The position numbers and the translations under genes were made by a program. The notes beneath the pieces are model-generated. The model was not told where the DNA came from. It saw only the letters and a program-made list of their open reading frames with translations, and searched no databases. This document shows, one piece after another, positions 37,134 through 46,715 of a stretch of DNA of 59,037 nucleotides. The stretch is from positions 1 to 59,037 of the forward strand of contig NZ_LXYE02000056.1 of NCBI RefSeq assembly GCF_001659685.2, in the 5' to 3' direction. Numbering within the stretch: the first letter of the stretch is position 1; every line of letters starts with the position of its first letter. Origin of the DNA: Labilibacter marinus (GTDB lineage: Bacteria > Bacteroidota > Bacteroidia > Bacteroidales > Marinilabiliaceae).

Positions 37134-37434
37134 TTTTACAGGTTATTTTTTTTTAGTAAACGAATTCTATATATTTGTAATCTTCCTTTTTTTTAAAGTT
37201 TACCTAGAACTTATTAATGTATAATATAAGGTTGTTTTAATATCATGAATATTTCTTATTCGGGATATCTGACTGAACAAATTTTCCTTTGCTATATATT
37301 GACTGCATTCACTATTTTATAATAGCATATTATAAAAAATGACATTGTAATAATACTTTACTTGTATTTTTTAGATAAATTTATAAAAATATTAGTTGTG
37401 TAGAAGCGTTATTCTAAAACTTAAAATTCGAATT
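37134..37434. other. Intergenic region upstream of the secreted lyase gene
   Basis: This 301-base AT-rich gap is the first real break in the operon. A TAnnTTTG box (TATATTTG, 37170-37177) is present with TTTT rather than TTTG 19 bases upstream, a possible weak promoter about 250 bases before the lyase start. The length suggests the lyase and following genes may have their own promoter. No coding region seen. Confidence 0.4.
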
Positions 37435-40400
37435 ATGAATAGTTCTTGCCTTAAAATATTGTTAATTCTTTTGTTATCTTGGTTTTATGTATTTAGTAAT
37501 GGTCAAAAAATATTTCCCAATGCTATGGGATATGGCTCAGACTCTAGAGGAGCTTATGCAGGAGGTGTAACTCCCAAAATCCTGATTGTTGATACAATGC
37601 ATGCTGGTGAATTAAAAACTTCGGAGAATTCAGGATCGTTTGAGTGGTGCGTAAAGCAAAACTATCCTAGAATTGTTGTTTTTAAAGTTGGCGGAGTAAT
37701 CGATTATACTAATACTAACCAACGAACCATGTTTATTAATAATCCATATTTAAATGTTTATGGTCAAACAGCACCCTACCCTGGCGTTACAATTAATTCT
37801 TGTTCTATTTTTATTCGTGCTAATGATATGCTATTTCAGCACATAGCAGTTCGTTATGGAGATGCACCTAAAATTGATGGTTCCTATGAAGTACAAGATT
37901 GCCTTACTATTACTGAAAATGGGTATAATGTAGTTATTGATCATTGTAGTTTCTCATGGTCTCAAGATGAAATAGTTGGAAATTATGGTAATAATACAAC
38001 ATTTTCTAACTGCTTAATGTATGAACCTTTACATTACTCATTACATGCCGACGAGTATGGCGTACATCATCCTGAACCACATGGATACGGTCCGCTAATT
38101 TCTATTTATGGAAGATTTGCATTCCTTAGAAATTTTCTTGGATGGACAACTAATCGTAATCCCCGACTTTCTGTAACAAACTTTGTTAATATTAATAACT
38201 ACGTATATTCTAATTCTTATTATGGGCCTGATGTATCAGGAAGCAAAGGTGATATTAAGGGAGTATTTATTGGTAATGTTAATCGCCCTACAGAGGGGAT
38301 AAACCATTACTTAACTGAGTATTCCACTTATATTAGGAGTAATGTGTCGTCTTCTTCAATAATATATTTTGAGGATAATGATTGTTTGCGGAAGTTAAAA
38401 GGATATTCAGAGAAAGATTGTGTTCGTGCGGATGCAGGACCATCTAGGGTTAATGATATTTATGCTACAGACATTAAAAGTACAGGGATGGACATGACAG
38501 GAATAAGAGTTATGCCTTCTAATGAAGTAAAGCAATATGTAATAGATAGCGTCGGGGCAAGATATTGGGACCGAGAAGATTGTGATAGGCGCGCCATAAA
38601 TAACTTTATTAATGGGACGCAAGATTTTATTAATTCTCAGGATCCGTTGCCTGCTAGAGCATATAATGAATATATGTATGATGGTTGGGAGACCAAGGAT
38701 GGTAACATGGAAAATGGATATAATTTTGCTAATAATCCTATTTCGTTTACTATAAATGAAAAACAAATAACATTAAATTCAAATTTAACAAGCCAAAAAC
38801 AGGTTTTAGATGCTATTAATGCTCAAGTTCCAGCTGGAGTAGAAGCAATCGATCATCCTCATACTCAGAGTTACCATTTGGTTATTCAATCGAAAGAGGT
38901 TGGCAGTTTAGCGAAAATTAATGTCCAAGGGGATGATTTAAGAGTGTTTGGTATTTACCCTAACGAATATGTTGGTAGTGATGGAATAGGTGGCTTTCCT
39001 AGCTATTCAACGGTAACAAACGAACACTTTCAGCTACCATCTAAACCACATGAAGATGATAATAACAACGGGTATACAAATATTGAAGAGTGGGTATTTA
39101 ACATTGATAAAGATTTATGTAGTACTTTAAAAGTTAACCATGAGATTAAAGAAGCGGATAGTGGTGAAAACAATGGTACCATAAAATTAAATGTAACGGG
39201 GGGTACTCCGCCATATTCTTATAAATGGTCTGATATAACTGATAATACGGAACAACGTACAGGTTTATCTGTGGGATTATATAGTGTTGTTGTTACAGAT
39301 CAATCTGGTTGTACTATAGAGAAATCAATTACGATTAGTGAATTAGCAGACCCATGCGTTAACTTTTCTTTATCAGTAAATAAAACTGACTGCAACCAAG
39401 GAGAATCAAATGGAGAGATTAGTTTATCTGGAACTAATGGGAAAGAACCATATGTATATGATTGGTCCGATATTGATGATGATATTGCAACTAGAATAAA
39501 TCTTAATCCAGGTAAATATGATGTAATTGTAACGGACAACAATAACTGTTTTATAGAAAAAAATATTACGATTGCGCAGATCGCAGATCCCTGTATTGAC
39601 TTTGACGCAGGTGTAAGTAGTATTAACTGTAACGAAGGAGAGTCTAATGGCTCTATAAGTATTTCTTGTTCAGGTGGAAAGGAGCCCTATAGCTATAAAT
39701 GGACAGATTTTAATGAAAGTGTTGCAAATCGAGAAAACTTAAATCCTGGTGATTATAATGTTACAATCTCAGATTTAAATGGTTGTATTATAGAAAGGAA
39801 TATTGTAATTGCTCAAATTGATGATCCTTGTATTGATTTTTCAGTTGCTATTAATACAACAGAGTGTAATGAAGGAGAATCTAATGGGGCAATAAACTTA
39901 ATTTGTTCTGGAGGAACTGAACCGTACTCATATAAATGGGATGATGTAACAGATAATGTTAGCTATCGTTCATCTTTATTAGATGGAAATTACAGCGTCC
40001 TTATCATCGATGAAAAAGGTTGTAAATTGAATAAAGGAATTGTTGTAAATAAAATTGTTAAACCAGCTGATGAACTTAATAGAATTGATATCGTATCTTA
40101 TTCTAACTCTACGAATAGAGAAGTTAAGATGGTATACAAAAGTGAAAAGGATGTAGTTGTTGATGTAACTGTATTAGATTCTAGTGATAAGGTCGTTCAG
40201 AATTTTAAGCAAGCAGCAGTAAACGGTGTTGATAATATAATTATTATTGATTTATTAGAAGAAGAAGATGGTGAATATAAGATTGTACTAGAGGATGAAA
40301 ATGGTGCTAAGGCAAGTTCATTTATAACCAAGGAACCAAAAGAAGTATTGCTTGAGTTATTAAAATACTTTCCATCTCCAACTGCAGGCCTAGTTGCAGT

Positions 40401-40602
40401 TGAATATAAAGTTTCAAAGAATAGAACTGTTTATTTTAGAGTTTTGGATGAATTGGGTCAGGAGTTATTAAACTTTACTAAAGAAGCTAAGGCAGGCACT
40501 AATAAAGCAATGATAGATTTTAAAGAATTTGAAAATGGTATTTATACTGTTTTATTTTCAAGCGAATTGATTATAGTTAAGTTTGAAATAACAAAACAAT
40601 AG
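37435..40602 (+). CDS. T9SS-secreted pectate-lyase-like beta-helix protein with SprB repeats
   Basis: A protein of about 1055 residues. ATG 37435 is chosen because it begins a clean signal peptide (LLILLLSWFYVFSNGQ); the frame extends to a TTG at 37396. Residues about 25-430 form a pectate-lyase-type parallel beta-helix, with VVIDHCSFSWSQDE and the RNPRL segment that usually carries the catalytic arginine. A DDNNNGYTNIEEW linker follows, then four SprB repeats of about 78 residues (561-875), each starting with a Cys and N-E/Q-G-E-S-N-G and ending G-x-Y. A type A T9SS sorting domain (YFPSPTAG to the end) closes it. It probably trims or binds the polymer made by this locus. Confidence 0.88.
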   Translation: MNSSCLKILLILLLSWFYVFSNGQKIFPNAMGYGSDSRGAYAGGVTPKILIVDTMHAGELKTSENSGSFEWCVKQNYPRIVVFKVGGVIDYTNTNQRTMFINNPYLNVYGQTAPYPGVTINSCSIFIRANDMLFQHIAVRYGDAPKIDGSYEVQDCLTITENGYNVVIDHCSFSWSQDEIVGNYGNNTTFSNCLMYEPLHYSLHADEYGVHHPEPHGYGPLISIYGRFAFLRNFLGWTTNRNPRLSVTNFVNINNYVYSNSYYGPDVSGSKGDIKGVFIGNVNRPTEGINHYLTEYSTYIRSNVSSSSIIYFEDNDCLRKLKGYSEKDCVRADAGPSRVNDIYATDIKSTGMDMTGIRVMPSNEVKQYVIDSVGARYWDREDCDRRAINNFINGTQDFINSQDPLPARAYNEYMYDGWETKDGNMENGYNFANNPISFTINEKQITLNSNLTSQKQVLDAINAQVPAGVEAIDHPHTQSYHLVIQSKEVGSLAKINVQGDDLRVFGIYPNEYVGSDGIGGFPSYSTVTNEHFQLPSKPHEDDNNNGYTNIEEWVFNIDKDLCSTLKVNHEIKEADSGENNGTIKLNVTGGTPPYSYKWSDITDNTEQRTGLSVGLYSVVVTDQSGCTIEKSITISELADPCVNFSLSVNKTDCNQGESNGEISLSGTNGKEPYVYDWSDIDDDIATRINLNPGKYDVIVTDNNNCFIEKNITIAQIADPCIDFDAGVSSINCNEGESNGSISISCSGGKEPYSYKWTDFNESVANRENLNPGDYNVTISDLNGCIIERNIVIAQIDDPCIDFSVAINTTECNEGESNGAINLICSGGTEPYSYKWDDVTDNVSYRSSLLDGNYSVLIIDEKGCKLNKGIVVNKIVKPADELNRIDIVSYSNSTNREVKMVYKSEKDVVVDVTVLDSSDKVVQNFKQAAVNGVDNIIIIDLLEEEDGEYKIVLEDENGAKASSFITKEPKEVLLELLKYFPSPTAGLVAVEYKVSKNRTVYFRVLDELGQELLNFTKEAKAGTNKAMIDFKEFENGIYTVLFSSELIIVKFEITKQ

Positions 40603-40671
40603 AATGGTCAAAAGAGTAATGATTTATCTATGGTTGAATGGTTGTATATGTTTGAAATTAAACATGATAAA

Positions 40672-41526
40672 ATGAAAAGTATTGCAGGGGTATTAACATT
40701 TTTTTTAATTGTTGCTATGTTGTTTTCATGCAAGCATAATGGATATAAGGATAAAATTAAGAGAGTAAATAAGAAGGATGTTAATGTATTATTCTTGCAT
40801 CACAGTACAGGAAAGTATATTTATAGAGGAGGCCTAATAGGTAAGGAATCTGCAGTCAAAAAATGGTTTGAGAGTTATAATGAAGGAGCCGATTCGAAAA
40901 TAAATTTTGTGGAGGAAATTTTTCCTAAAAGGGCAAAATATAAGTTTCAAACCGCTTATGGATGGAATAATTATCCTTACGACTATTTTAATATATGGGT
41001 TAAGAATGGCGATAAAAAAGAGTTTGTGAAGGAACCTACTTTAAAATTGTTGGCACCTTTATGGGATGTTATCGTTTTAAAACATTGTTTTCCTGTATGT
41101 GAAATAGGGGAAGATCTGGAAGTAAATATAAATTCGGAATACAAATGTATAGGGAATTATAAGTTACAATATGAAGCGATAAAAAAGGAAATGCACAAAT
41201 ATCCTAATACAAAGTTTATAGTGTGGACGGGTGCTGCATTAACGAAAGAAAACTCTAACGAAAATCAATCAATGAGAGCAAAAGAGTTTTTCTATTGGGT
41301 AAAAAATGAATGGGCAAGTGACCTAGATAACATATATGTATGGGATTTCTTTGATCTGGAAACGGAAGGTGGGATATATCTGTTGGATAAATATGCTAAA
41401 GCACCTAACGATTCACATCCGAATAAGGAGTTCTCTGCAAAGGTGGTGCCGTTATTTTGTAATAGAGTTGTTGATGTGGTTTTTAATAAAGGTAAAAACA
41501 CTAATATATTAGGAGAGAATAAATAG
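40672..41526 (+). CDS. SGNH-like exported lipoprotein
   Basis: A protein of about 284 residues. ATG 40672 is preferred over the frame's earlier starts (40630, 40648) because it begins a lipoprotein signal with lipobox LFSC (Cys20). FLHHSTG (Ser45 candidate) near the start and a C-terminal D-S-H-P-N segment suggest an SGNH-like hydrolase fold in a divergent branch. It follows the lyase gene and precedes the ACP cassette. A role in polymer deacylation or acylation at the envelope is inferred from context. Confidence 0.65.
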   Translation: MKSIAGVLTFFLIVAMLFSCKHNGYKDKIKRVNKKDVNVLFLHHSTGKYIYRGGLIGKESAVKKWFESYNEGADSKINFVEEIFPKRAKYKFQTAYGWNNYPYDYFNIWVKNGDKKEFVKEPTLKLLAPLWDVIVLKHCFPVCEIGEDLEVNINSEYKCIGNYKLQYEAIKKEMHKYPNTKFIVWTGAALTKENSNENQSMRAKEFFYWVKNEWASDLDNIYVWDFFDLETEGGIYLLDKYAKAPNDSHPNKEFSAKVVPLFCNRVVDVVFNKGKNTNILGENK

Positions 41527-41720
41527 TGTTTATTTTAGGGCAATGTTTATTAATGGTATAGTATATACATCCTTTCGTCAATAAATTTAGATTCTTCAAC
41601 AATAATATGTTTTGTTTTTTATTATATAACGTATTTTTAAGCTTTAAGTAAGATACTGATGAAGGTTATTTAAATCATTATGTATTTTATAGATATGTTT
41701 AGAATTAGAACTTAAATAAT

Positions 41721-41966
41721 ATGGTAACGATGAAGGAACAGATTAAAAATTTTATTGCTGAAACAACATTTATTGATGCTTCAACAATTAATGATGATAC
41801 GCTAATCTTTGATGAAGGAATTTTTGATTCTATGGGATTATTAAGTCTTATAAGTTTTATTGAGGAAGAATATGGAGTTGTGGCGGAAGATACAGAATTG
41901 CAAGAGGATAATTTTGGAAGTGTTGAACGCATAGCTGCTTTTGTTGAAAAGAAGAAAGCTGCCTAA
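41721..41966 (+). CDS. Acyl carrier protein
   Basis: An 81-residue carrier protein. Ser37 in the motif FDSMG is the 4'-phosphopantetheine site, flanked by the usual helices and acidic surface. The opening ATG GTA ACG ATG offers a second start at 41730. It is not the fatty-acid ACP context (no fab genes). It heads a cassette with an AsnB-like amidotransferase, a NadE-like protein and an acyl-AMP ligase, so it probably carries an acyl or aminoacyl group destined for the polysaccharide. Confidence 0.9.
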   Translation: MVTMKEQIKNFIAETTFIDASTINDDTLIFDEGIFDSMGLLSLISFIEEEYGVVAEDTELQEDNFGSVERIAAFVEKKKAA

Positions 41967-42016
41967 TTTTGTTTGAACATAAATTGTGATAAGAGTGAAA
42001 ACTTAATAGAGATATT

Positions 42017-43990
42017 GTGTGTGGAATAGCAGGTTTTATACCGAAACAAGTCAATTTTGACCGTCAATGTATTTTAAATTCCATGTTAACTCGTATTCAC
42101 CATCGTGGACCAGATGAATGTGGTATTTATCTGTCGGATGACTTATGTATGGGTAACGTTAGGTTAAGTATTATTGATTTAAAATCGGGTCAGCAACCTT
42201 TATCAACAGCTGACGGACGCTACTGGATTGCATATAATGGTGAAGTTTTTAATTATCCTGAATTAAAGAAGAAACTGGAAGCTAAAGGTCATTCCTTTAA
42301 AACAAATTGTGATACCGAAATTGTACTCCATATGTATGAAGAGTATGGGGTTAAATGTTTGGAGCAATTGAATGGTCAGTTTGCATTTTCCATATGGGAT
42401 TCGTTTAATAAGGAGTTGTTTTTAGCCAGAGATAGAATGGGCATTAGGCCTCTTTATTATTCAAATTCAACTTCCTCTTTTGTTTATGCATCTGAGATTA
42501 AGTCAATATTTGAATATCCTGAAGTTGAAAGAAAGTTGGATGCCGAAGGGTTGAGTCAGGTATTTACTTTCTGGACTTCTCAATCGCCCCAAACCGCCTT
42601 TGAAGGTATCTCAGAGTTACCACCAGGACATTATGCTATTTTAAAAAATGGCAATCTAAATATAAAGCCTTATTGGCAGTTATCCTTTGATAAACCAGTA
42701 GACATTAGTCTAGGAGATGCTGTGGATCAGTTTCGCGAATTATTCAAGGACTCCTTGTCTTTACGTATGCGTGCAGATGTTCCTGTAGCTGCATACTTAA
42801 GTGGAGGTATTGATTCAACTAGTACAACTGCTTTTATTAAGCAGATGTTTCCTGAAGCTTTAAATACCTTCTCTATTGGATTTGAAGAGAAAGACTTTGA
42901 TGAGTCTATTTTTCAAACTGAAGTGGCTAATTATTTTGATACTAAACATCATTCAGTTTCATTTAATAATTCGGATGTAGTTGATTTATTTGAGAAAGTA
43001 ATTTGGCATACTGAGATACCTGTGTTAAGAACTGCTCCATTTCCTATGTATAAGCTGTCTAAGTTGGTTCGAGATAGTGGAATTAAGGTGGTTATTACAG
43101 GAGAAGGAGCTGATGAAATGTTAGGTGGTTACAATATCTTTAAGGAAGTATTGATACGACATTTTTGGGCGAAATTTCCTAATTCAAAAATTCGTCCTTT
43201 ATTACTAAAAAAGCTATACCCTTATTTGCCTCAAATAAATGATGCGGGTACGAGTGTATTAAAGATGTTTTTTGGTTATAAGTTATCTGAAACTGATTCA
43301 TCCGTTTATTCTCACTTATTAAGATGGAACAATACAAGTAGAATAAATGGCTTGCTTTCCAACGATTATAAAGAGCAACTTAATGGTTCGGATTGGGTGG
43401 CAAATTATGCTAATAGAATTAGTCCTATTGTAGAAAACTACTCTCCAATTGCAAAGGCTCAGTATATAGAATCAAATGTTTTTATGTCAGGGTATTTGCT
43501 ATCGTCACAAGGAGATAGAGTTGCGATGGGGAATTCGGTTGAAGGTAGATACCCATTTCTTGATCATCGTATTGTCGAGTTTTGTTCTAAACTACCTGAT
43601 CATTTAAAAATATCAGGCTTGGATGAAAAATACTTGCTTAAGCAAGTCGTTAAGGATGTTATTCCAAATTCGGTATTAAAAAGACCGAAACAAGCTTATA
43701 GAGCTCCTATTGCTCAAGCATTATTGAATGACAAATCTGGCTTTGTAAATGATTATTTATCAGAAGGAAAGATTAAGGATTCAGGTATTTTTGATACGGG
43801 TAACACATTAAAACTTACAAAAAAGTTACGTAATAATCCAAATTCTAACGAAATGGATAATATGGCTTTAATGGGAATGTTATCTACACAAATATTAAAT
43901 GATTTATACATTAAAAACTTCAGGCAATTGAAGGAGAATGAAATAAATTCGGGAAGAGTGATGAATAATTATTATTCTAAAAAAAATTAA
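42017..43990 (+). CDS. Asparagine synthase-family glutamine amidotransferase
   Basis: A 657-residue AsnB-type enzyme. The start is GTG, chosen because it places the catalytic cysteine at position 2 (M-CGIAGF), exposed after Met removal. The N-terminal Ntn glutaminase (1-190) releases ammonia. The synthetase domain has the PP-loop SGGIDST (Ser262) and GEGADEMLGGY, which adenylate a carboxylate and amidate it. Related enzymes occur in exosortase-associated polysaccharide clusters, where the substrate is not free aspartate. With ACP upstream and NadE-like downstream (7-base gap), it probably amidates an acyl group of the polymer pathway. Confidence 0.88.
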   Translation: MCGIAGFIPKQVNFDRQCILNSMLTRIHHRGPDECGIYLSDDLCMGNVRLSIIDLKSGQQPLSTADGRYWIAYNGEVFNYPELKKKLEAKGHSFKTNCDTEIVLHMYEEYGVKCLEQLNGQFAFSIWDSFNKELFLARDRMGIRPLYYSNSTSSFVYASEIKSIFEYPEVERKLDAEGLSQVFTFWTSQSPQTAFEGISELPPGHYAILKNGNLNIKPYWQLSFDKPVDISLGDAVDQFRELFKDSLSLRMRADVPVAAYLSGGIDSTSTTAFIKQMFPEALNTFSIGFEEKDFDESIFQTEVANYFDTKHHSVSFNNSDVVDLFEKVIWHTEIPVLRTAPFPMYKLSKLVRDSGIKVVITGEGADEMLGGYNIFKEVLIRHFWAKFPNSKIRPLLLKKLYPYLPQINDAGTSVLKMFFGYKLSETDSSVYSHLLRWNNTSRINGLLSNDYKEQLNGSDWVANYANRISPIVENYSPIAKAQYIESNVFMSGYLLSSQGDRVAMGNSVEGRYPFLDHRIVEFCSKLPDHLKISGLDEKYLLKQVVKDVIPNSVLKRPKQAYRAPIAQALLNDKSGFVNDYLSEGKIKDSGIFDTGNTLKLTKKLRNNPNSNEMDNMALMGMLSTQILNDLYIKNFRQLKENEINSGRVMNNYYSKKN

Positions 43991-43997
43991 AAGAATT

Positions 43998-45011
43998 ATG
44001 AAATTAGAACGCAAACCTTTTTCAAAAGATATTCTTCATCTTGATAATGTGGATGAAGTAATTGATGAAATTTGCCAACAACTACGTGAAGATGTCTATA
44101 AAAAATTTCGTCGTTATGGAGGCGTTATTGGAATAAGTGGTGGAATTGATTCTTCTGCAACATTAGCTATTGCTGTTAAGGCTTTTGGAGCTGATAAGTT
44201 ACTTGGTATTATGCTTCCAGAAACGGATTCTAGTCCTGACAGTGAGGAGCTTGCTAGAGAGTTAGCAAATAAGTTTGGAGTTAATAGTATTGTTGAGAAC
44301 ATCAGTGGAGCCTTAAATGGTTTTGGATGTTATGTAAGAAGAGATGATGCTGTAAAAAGTGTAATTCCAGAATTTAATCCCGAAGTGGATAAAATGAAGG
44401 TGATAATTCCTCAGGAATTTGTAAATAAGAATATGCCACCAGTTCACTATGCAGCTGTCATTTTTGAAGATGGATCAGAAAAACAAGCCAGACTTCCAAT
44501 GAAAGAGTATTTGCAAATTGTTGCAGCATCTAACTTTAAGCAACGTTGTCGAGCTAATATGTTATATTTCCATGCAGAAGCATTGAATTATGCTGTATTG
44601 GGTACGCCAAATAAACATGAAGTTCAACAAGGATTCTTTGTTAAGTATGGAGATGGAGCTGCAGATGTAATGCCAATTGGAAACTTATATAAGACTCAAG
44701 TGTATCAAATAGCTAGACACTTGGGAGTTCCAGAGGGTATTTTGCAAAGAACACCTACAACAGATACTTATACTGCAGAGCAGACTCAGGAAGAGTTTTT
44801 CTACCAAATGCCATTTGAAAAAATGGATTTATTATGGTACGGTTGGGAGAATGATTATTCAGCAGAAGAAGTTGCAAAGGTAATGGAAATGACCCCTGAA
44901 CAGGTGGAAAAAATTTACAAAAATTTTGCTCGTAAAAAGAAAACAACAGAGTATTTACGAACTCCTCCATTACACCACTATTGTTTAAAAGGAGAAAAAA
45001 CAGAGCAATAG
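43998..45011 (+). CDS. NAD synthase-like ATP pyrophosphatase (polysaccharide-cluster paralogue)
   Basis: A 337-residue protein related to ammonia-dependent NadE but longer than the usual 245-275. The PP-loop is SGGIDSS (47-53). KYGDGAADVMPIGNLYKTQVYQIARHLGVP and the LGTPNKHE segment match NadE. An insertion of about 50 residues (110-165) and the sequence PTTDTYTAEQTQEE in place of the usual deamido-NAD-contacting region set it apart. It lacks a glutaminase or nitrilase domain, so ammonia must come from elsewhere, perhaps from AsnB. It is more likely a pathway enzyme adenylating and amidating a carboxylate than the housekeeping NadE. Confidence 0.82.
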   Translation: MKLERKPFSKDILHLDNVDEVIDEICQQLREDVYKKFRRYGGVIGISGGIDSSATLAIAVKAFGADKLLGIMLPETDSSPDSEELARELANKFGVNSIVENISGALNGFGCYVRRDDAVKSVIPEFNPEVDKMKVIIPQEFVNKNMPPVHYAAVIFEDGSEKQARLPMKEYLQIVAASNFKQRCRANMLYFHAEALNYAVLGTPNKHEVQQGFFVKYGDGAADVMPIGNLYKTQVYQIARHLGVPEGILQRTPTTDTYTAEQTQEEFFYQMPFEKMDLLWYGWENDYSAEEVAKVMEMTPEQVEKIYKNFARKKKTTEYLRTPPLHHYCLKGEKTEQ

Positions 45012-45039
45012 ACTTGCAAGCTGTTATAACTAACATAAG

Positions 45040-45070
45040 CACTCTGAGACTTTTGTTTCGGAGTGTTTTT
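45040..45070 (+). terminator. Possible terminator inside the cassette
   Basis: An 11-bp stem (CACTCTGAGAC paired with GTTTCGGAGTG, two wobble pairs) with a TTTT loop is followed by five T. It lies between the NadE-like and ligase genes, which suggests partial termination or a new transcript starting at the ligase. Confidence 0.6.
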
Positions 45071-45105
45071 GTTTAAAATAGGCATAAATCTTTAATGTTG
45101 TAACC

Positions 45106-46563
45106 ATGAATTGCATAGATTTTTTATTACCAAAAGAAATAAATAAAGAGGAGGTTTTTATACTTGGTAAAAGAGAGGAACTTACCTTTTCTGATTTAAA
45201 ACAACAGGTTTCTTCGTTGTCATCTTATTTGAAATCTGAGTTTGGTGTTGGTAAAAAGATGTTACTGTTATCTCCAAATACGAATTTCTTTATCATTACT
45301 TATTTAGCAATAATGAAGTCTGGTAATGTGGTTATACCATTAAATCCTGCTACGGAAGAGGATGCTTTAATTTATATTAAAGAACAAACAGATGTGCAGC
45401 TTTCTTTTATTCCTCAATTATTGCAGAATAGGATAAGGGTCGATTTAGGAAAAGTTATTGGAGAACAAGACGTTCAGCAAGTGGTTGAAAATAAACCTAA
45501 AGAGTATAGTGTTCATGACGGGTTTGATGGAAATAGTCTTGCTCAAATTATTTATACTTCTGGTTCTACGGCCATGCCTAAAGGGGTAATGATTTCGCAT
45601 AACAATATTATAGCAAATACTACTTCTATAATAGACTATTTGAACCTAACTTCTATTGATATTATGGAATGTGTGCTTCCTTTTTTCTATTGTTATGGCT
45701 TATCATTATTACATACTCACCTTCGGGTAAAAGGAAAGATGGTTTTAAATAATAATTTTATATTTATTGGTTCTGTTATTGATGACCTTAAGAAATATAA
45801 ATGTACAGGATTTGCTGGTGTTCCAAGTCATTTTCAAATATTACTTAGGAAATCTGATTCCTTTAAAACGTCAAAATTTCCTGATTTAAGATATGTTACT
45901 CAAGCGGGAGGAAAGTTACATACCGTTTTTATTGAAGAATTTACAAAAGCCTTACCAAGTACTAAATTTATTGTTATGTATGGACAAACAGAGGCGACAG
46001 CTAGATTGTCATATTTACCATACGAAAGGTTAACAGACAAATTAGGGTCGGTTGGAAAAGGAATTCCAGGAGTCGAGTTAATGGTAGTAAATAATGAAGG
46101 GGAGAAAATCAAATCAGGAGAAGTAGGTGAGATTATTGCAAAAGGTGAAAATGTAATGCTTGGGTATTATAAGGATGATAAAACTACATCTGAAACGATA
46201 AAAGACGGATGGTTATATACGGGAGACCTAGCTACAATTGATGGTGATGGTTTTATTTATCATTCAGCCAGAAAGAAAGAAATTATTAAGGTGGGTGGGA
46301 AAAGGGTCAGCCCTAAGGAAATTGAAGAGGTTATTGTATCTATGCCAGGAGTAATAGATTGCACTATTAGTGCGGTGGAGGATGAAATTCTAGGGGAGGC
46401 AATAAAAGCCGTTTTGGTTCGGAATGAGTCAGAAAGAGGACTAGGAAGTCATGAGGTTAGAGAGTTCTGTAGTACCAAACTAGCTAATCACAAAATTCCA
46501 ACGTTAATTGAGTTCACGGCTAAGATGGACGTAAATGCAGCGGGTAAAAAAGTAAAGAAGTAA
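45106..46563 (+). CDS. AMP-forming acyl/aminoacyl ligase (ANL superfamily)
   Basis: A 485-residue adenylating enzyme. The P-loop motif YTSGSTAMPKG, the MYGQTEA motif, the GWLYTGDL motif, the hinge near GGKRVSPKEIEE and the C-terminal lysine in NAAGKKVKK are all present, so both half-reactions should work. It activates a carboxylic acid as an acyl-AMP and transfers it to a thiol, here plausibly the ACP of the same cassette. The length is typical of stand-alone adenylation domains and exosortase-locus ligases. The acid cannot be predicted from sequence alone. Confidence 0.88.
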   Translation: MNCIDFLLPKEINKEEVFILGKREELTFSDLKQQVSSLSSYLKSEFGVGKKMLLLSPNTNFFIITYLAIMKSGNVVIPLNPATEEDALIYIKEQTDVQLSFIPQLLQNRIRVDLGKVIGEQDVQQVVENKPKEYSVHDGFDGNSLAQIIYTSGSTAMPKGVMISHNNIIANTTSIIDYLNLTSIDIMECVLPFFYCYGLSLLHTHLRVKGKMVLNNNFIFIGSVIDDLKKYKCTGFAGVPSHFQILLRKSDSFKTSKFPDLRYVTQAGGKLHTVFIEEFTKALPSTKFIVMYGQTEATARLSYLPYERLTDKLGSVGKGIPGVELMVVNNEGEKIKSGEVGEIIAKGENVMLGYYKDDKTTSETIKDGWLYTGDLATIDGDGFIYHSARKKEIIKVGGKRVSPKEIEEVIVSMPGVIDCTISAVEDEILGEAIKAVLVRNESERGLGSHEVREFCSTKLANHKIPTLIEFTAKMDVNAAGKKVKK

Positions 46564-46715
46564 ATTGAATACTTTATTCTTCCCAGTTCTAGAGTGATTT
46601 GATTTACCTAAATGAGAATGCAGTTGTCATATTTTTGGGGTTGTTGGTGGAATTATTGTTTCTTCTTTTATAATACGAACGTACATTTGAAGGTATATAT
46701 AAATAGACTATACAT

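Noticed and set aside
38407-38766. 119-codon frame on the minus strand
   Set aside because: Antisense to the beta-helix lyase gene; rich in Ile/Ser/His without domain features.
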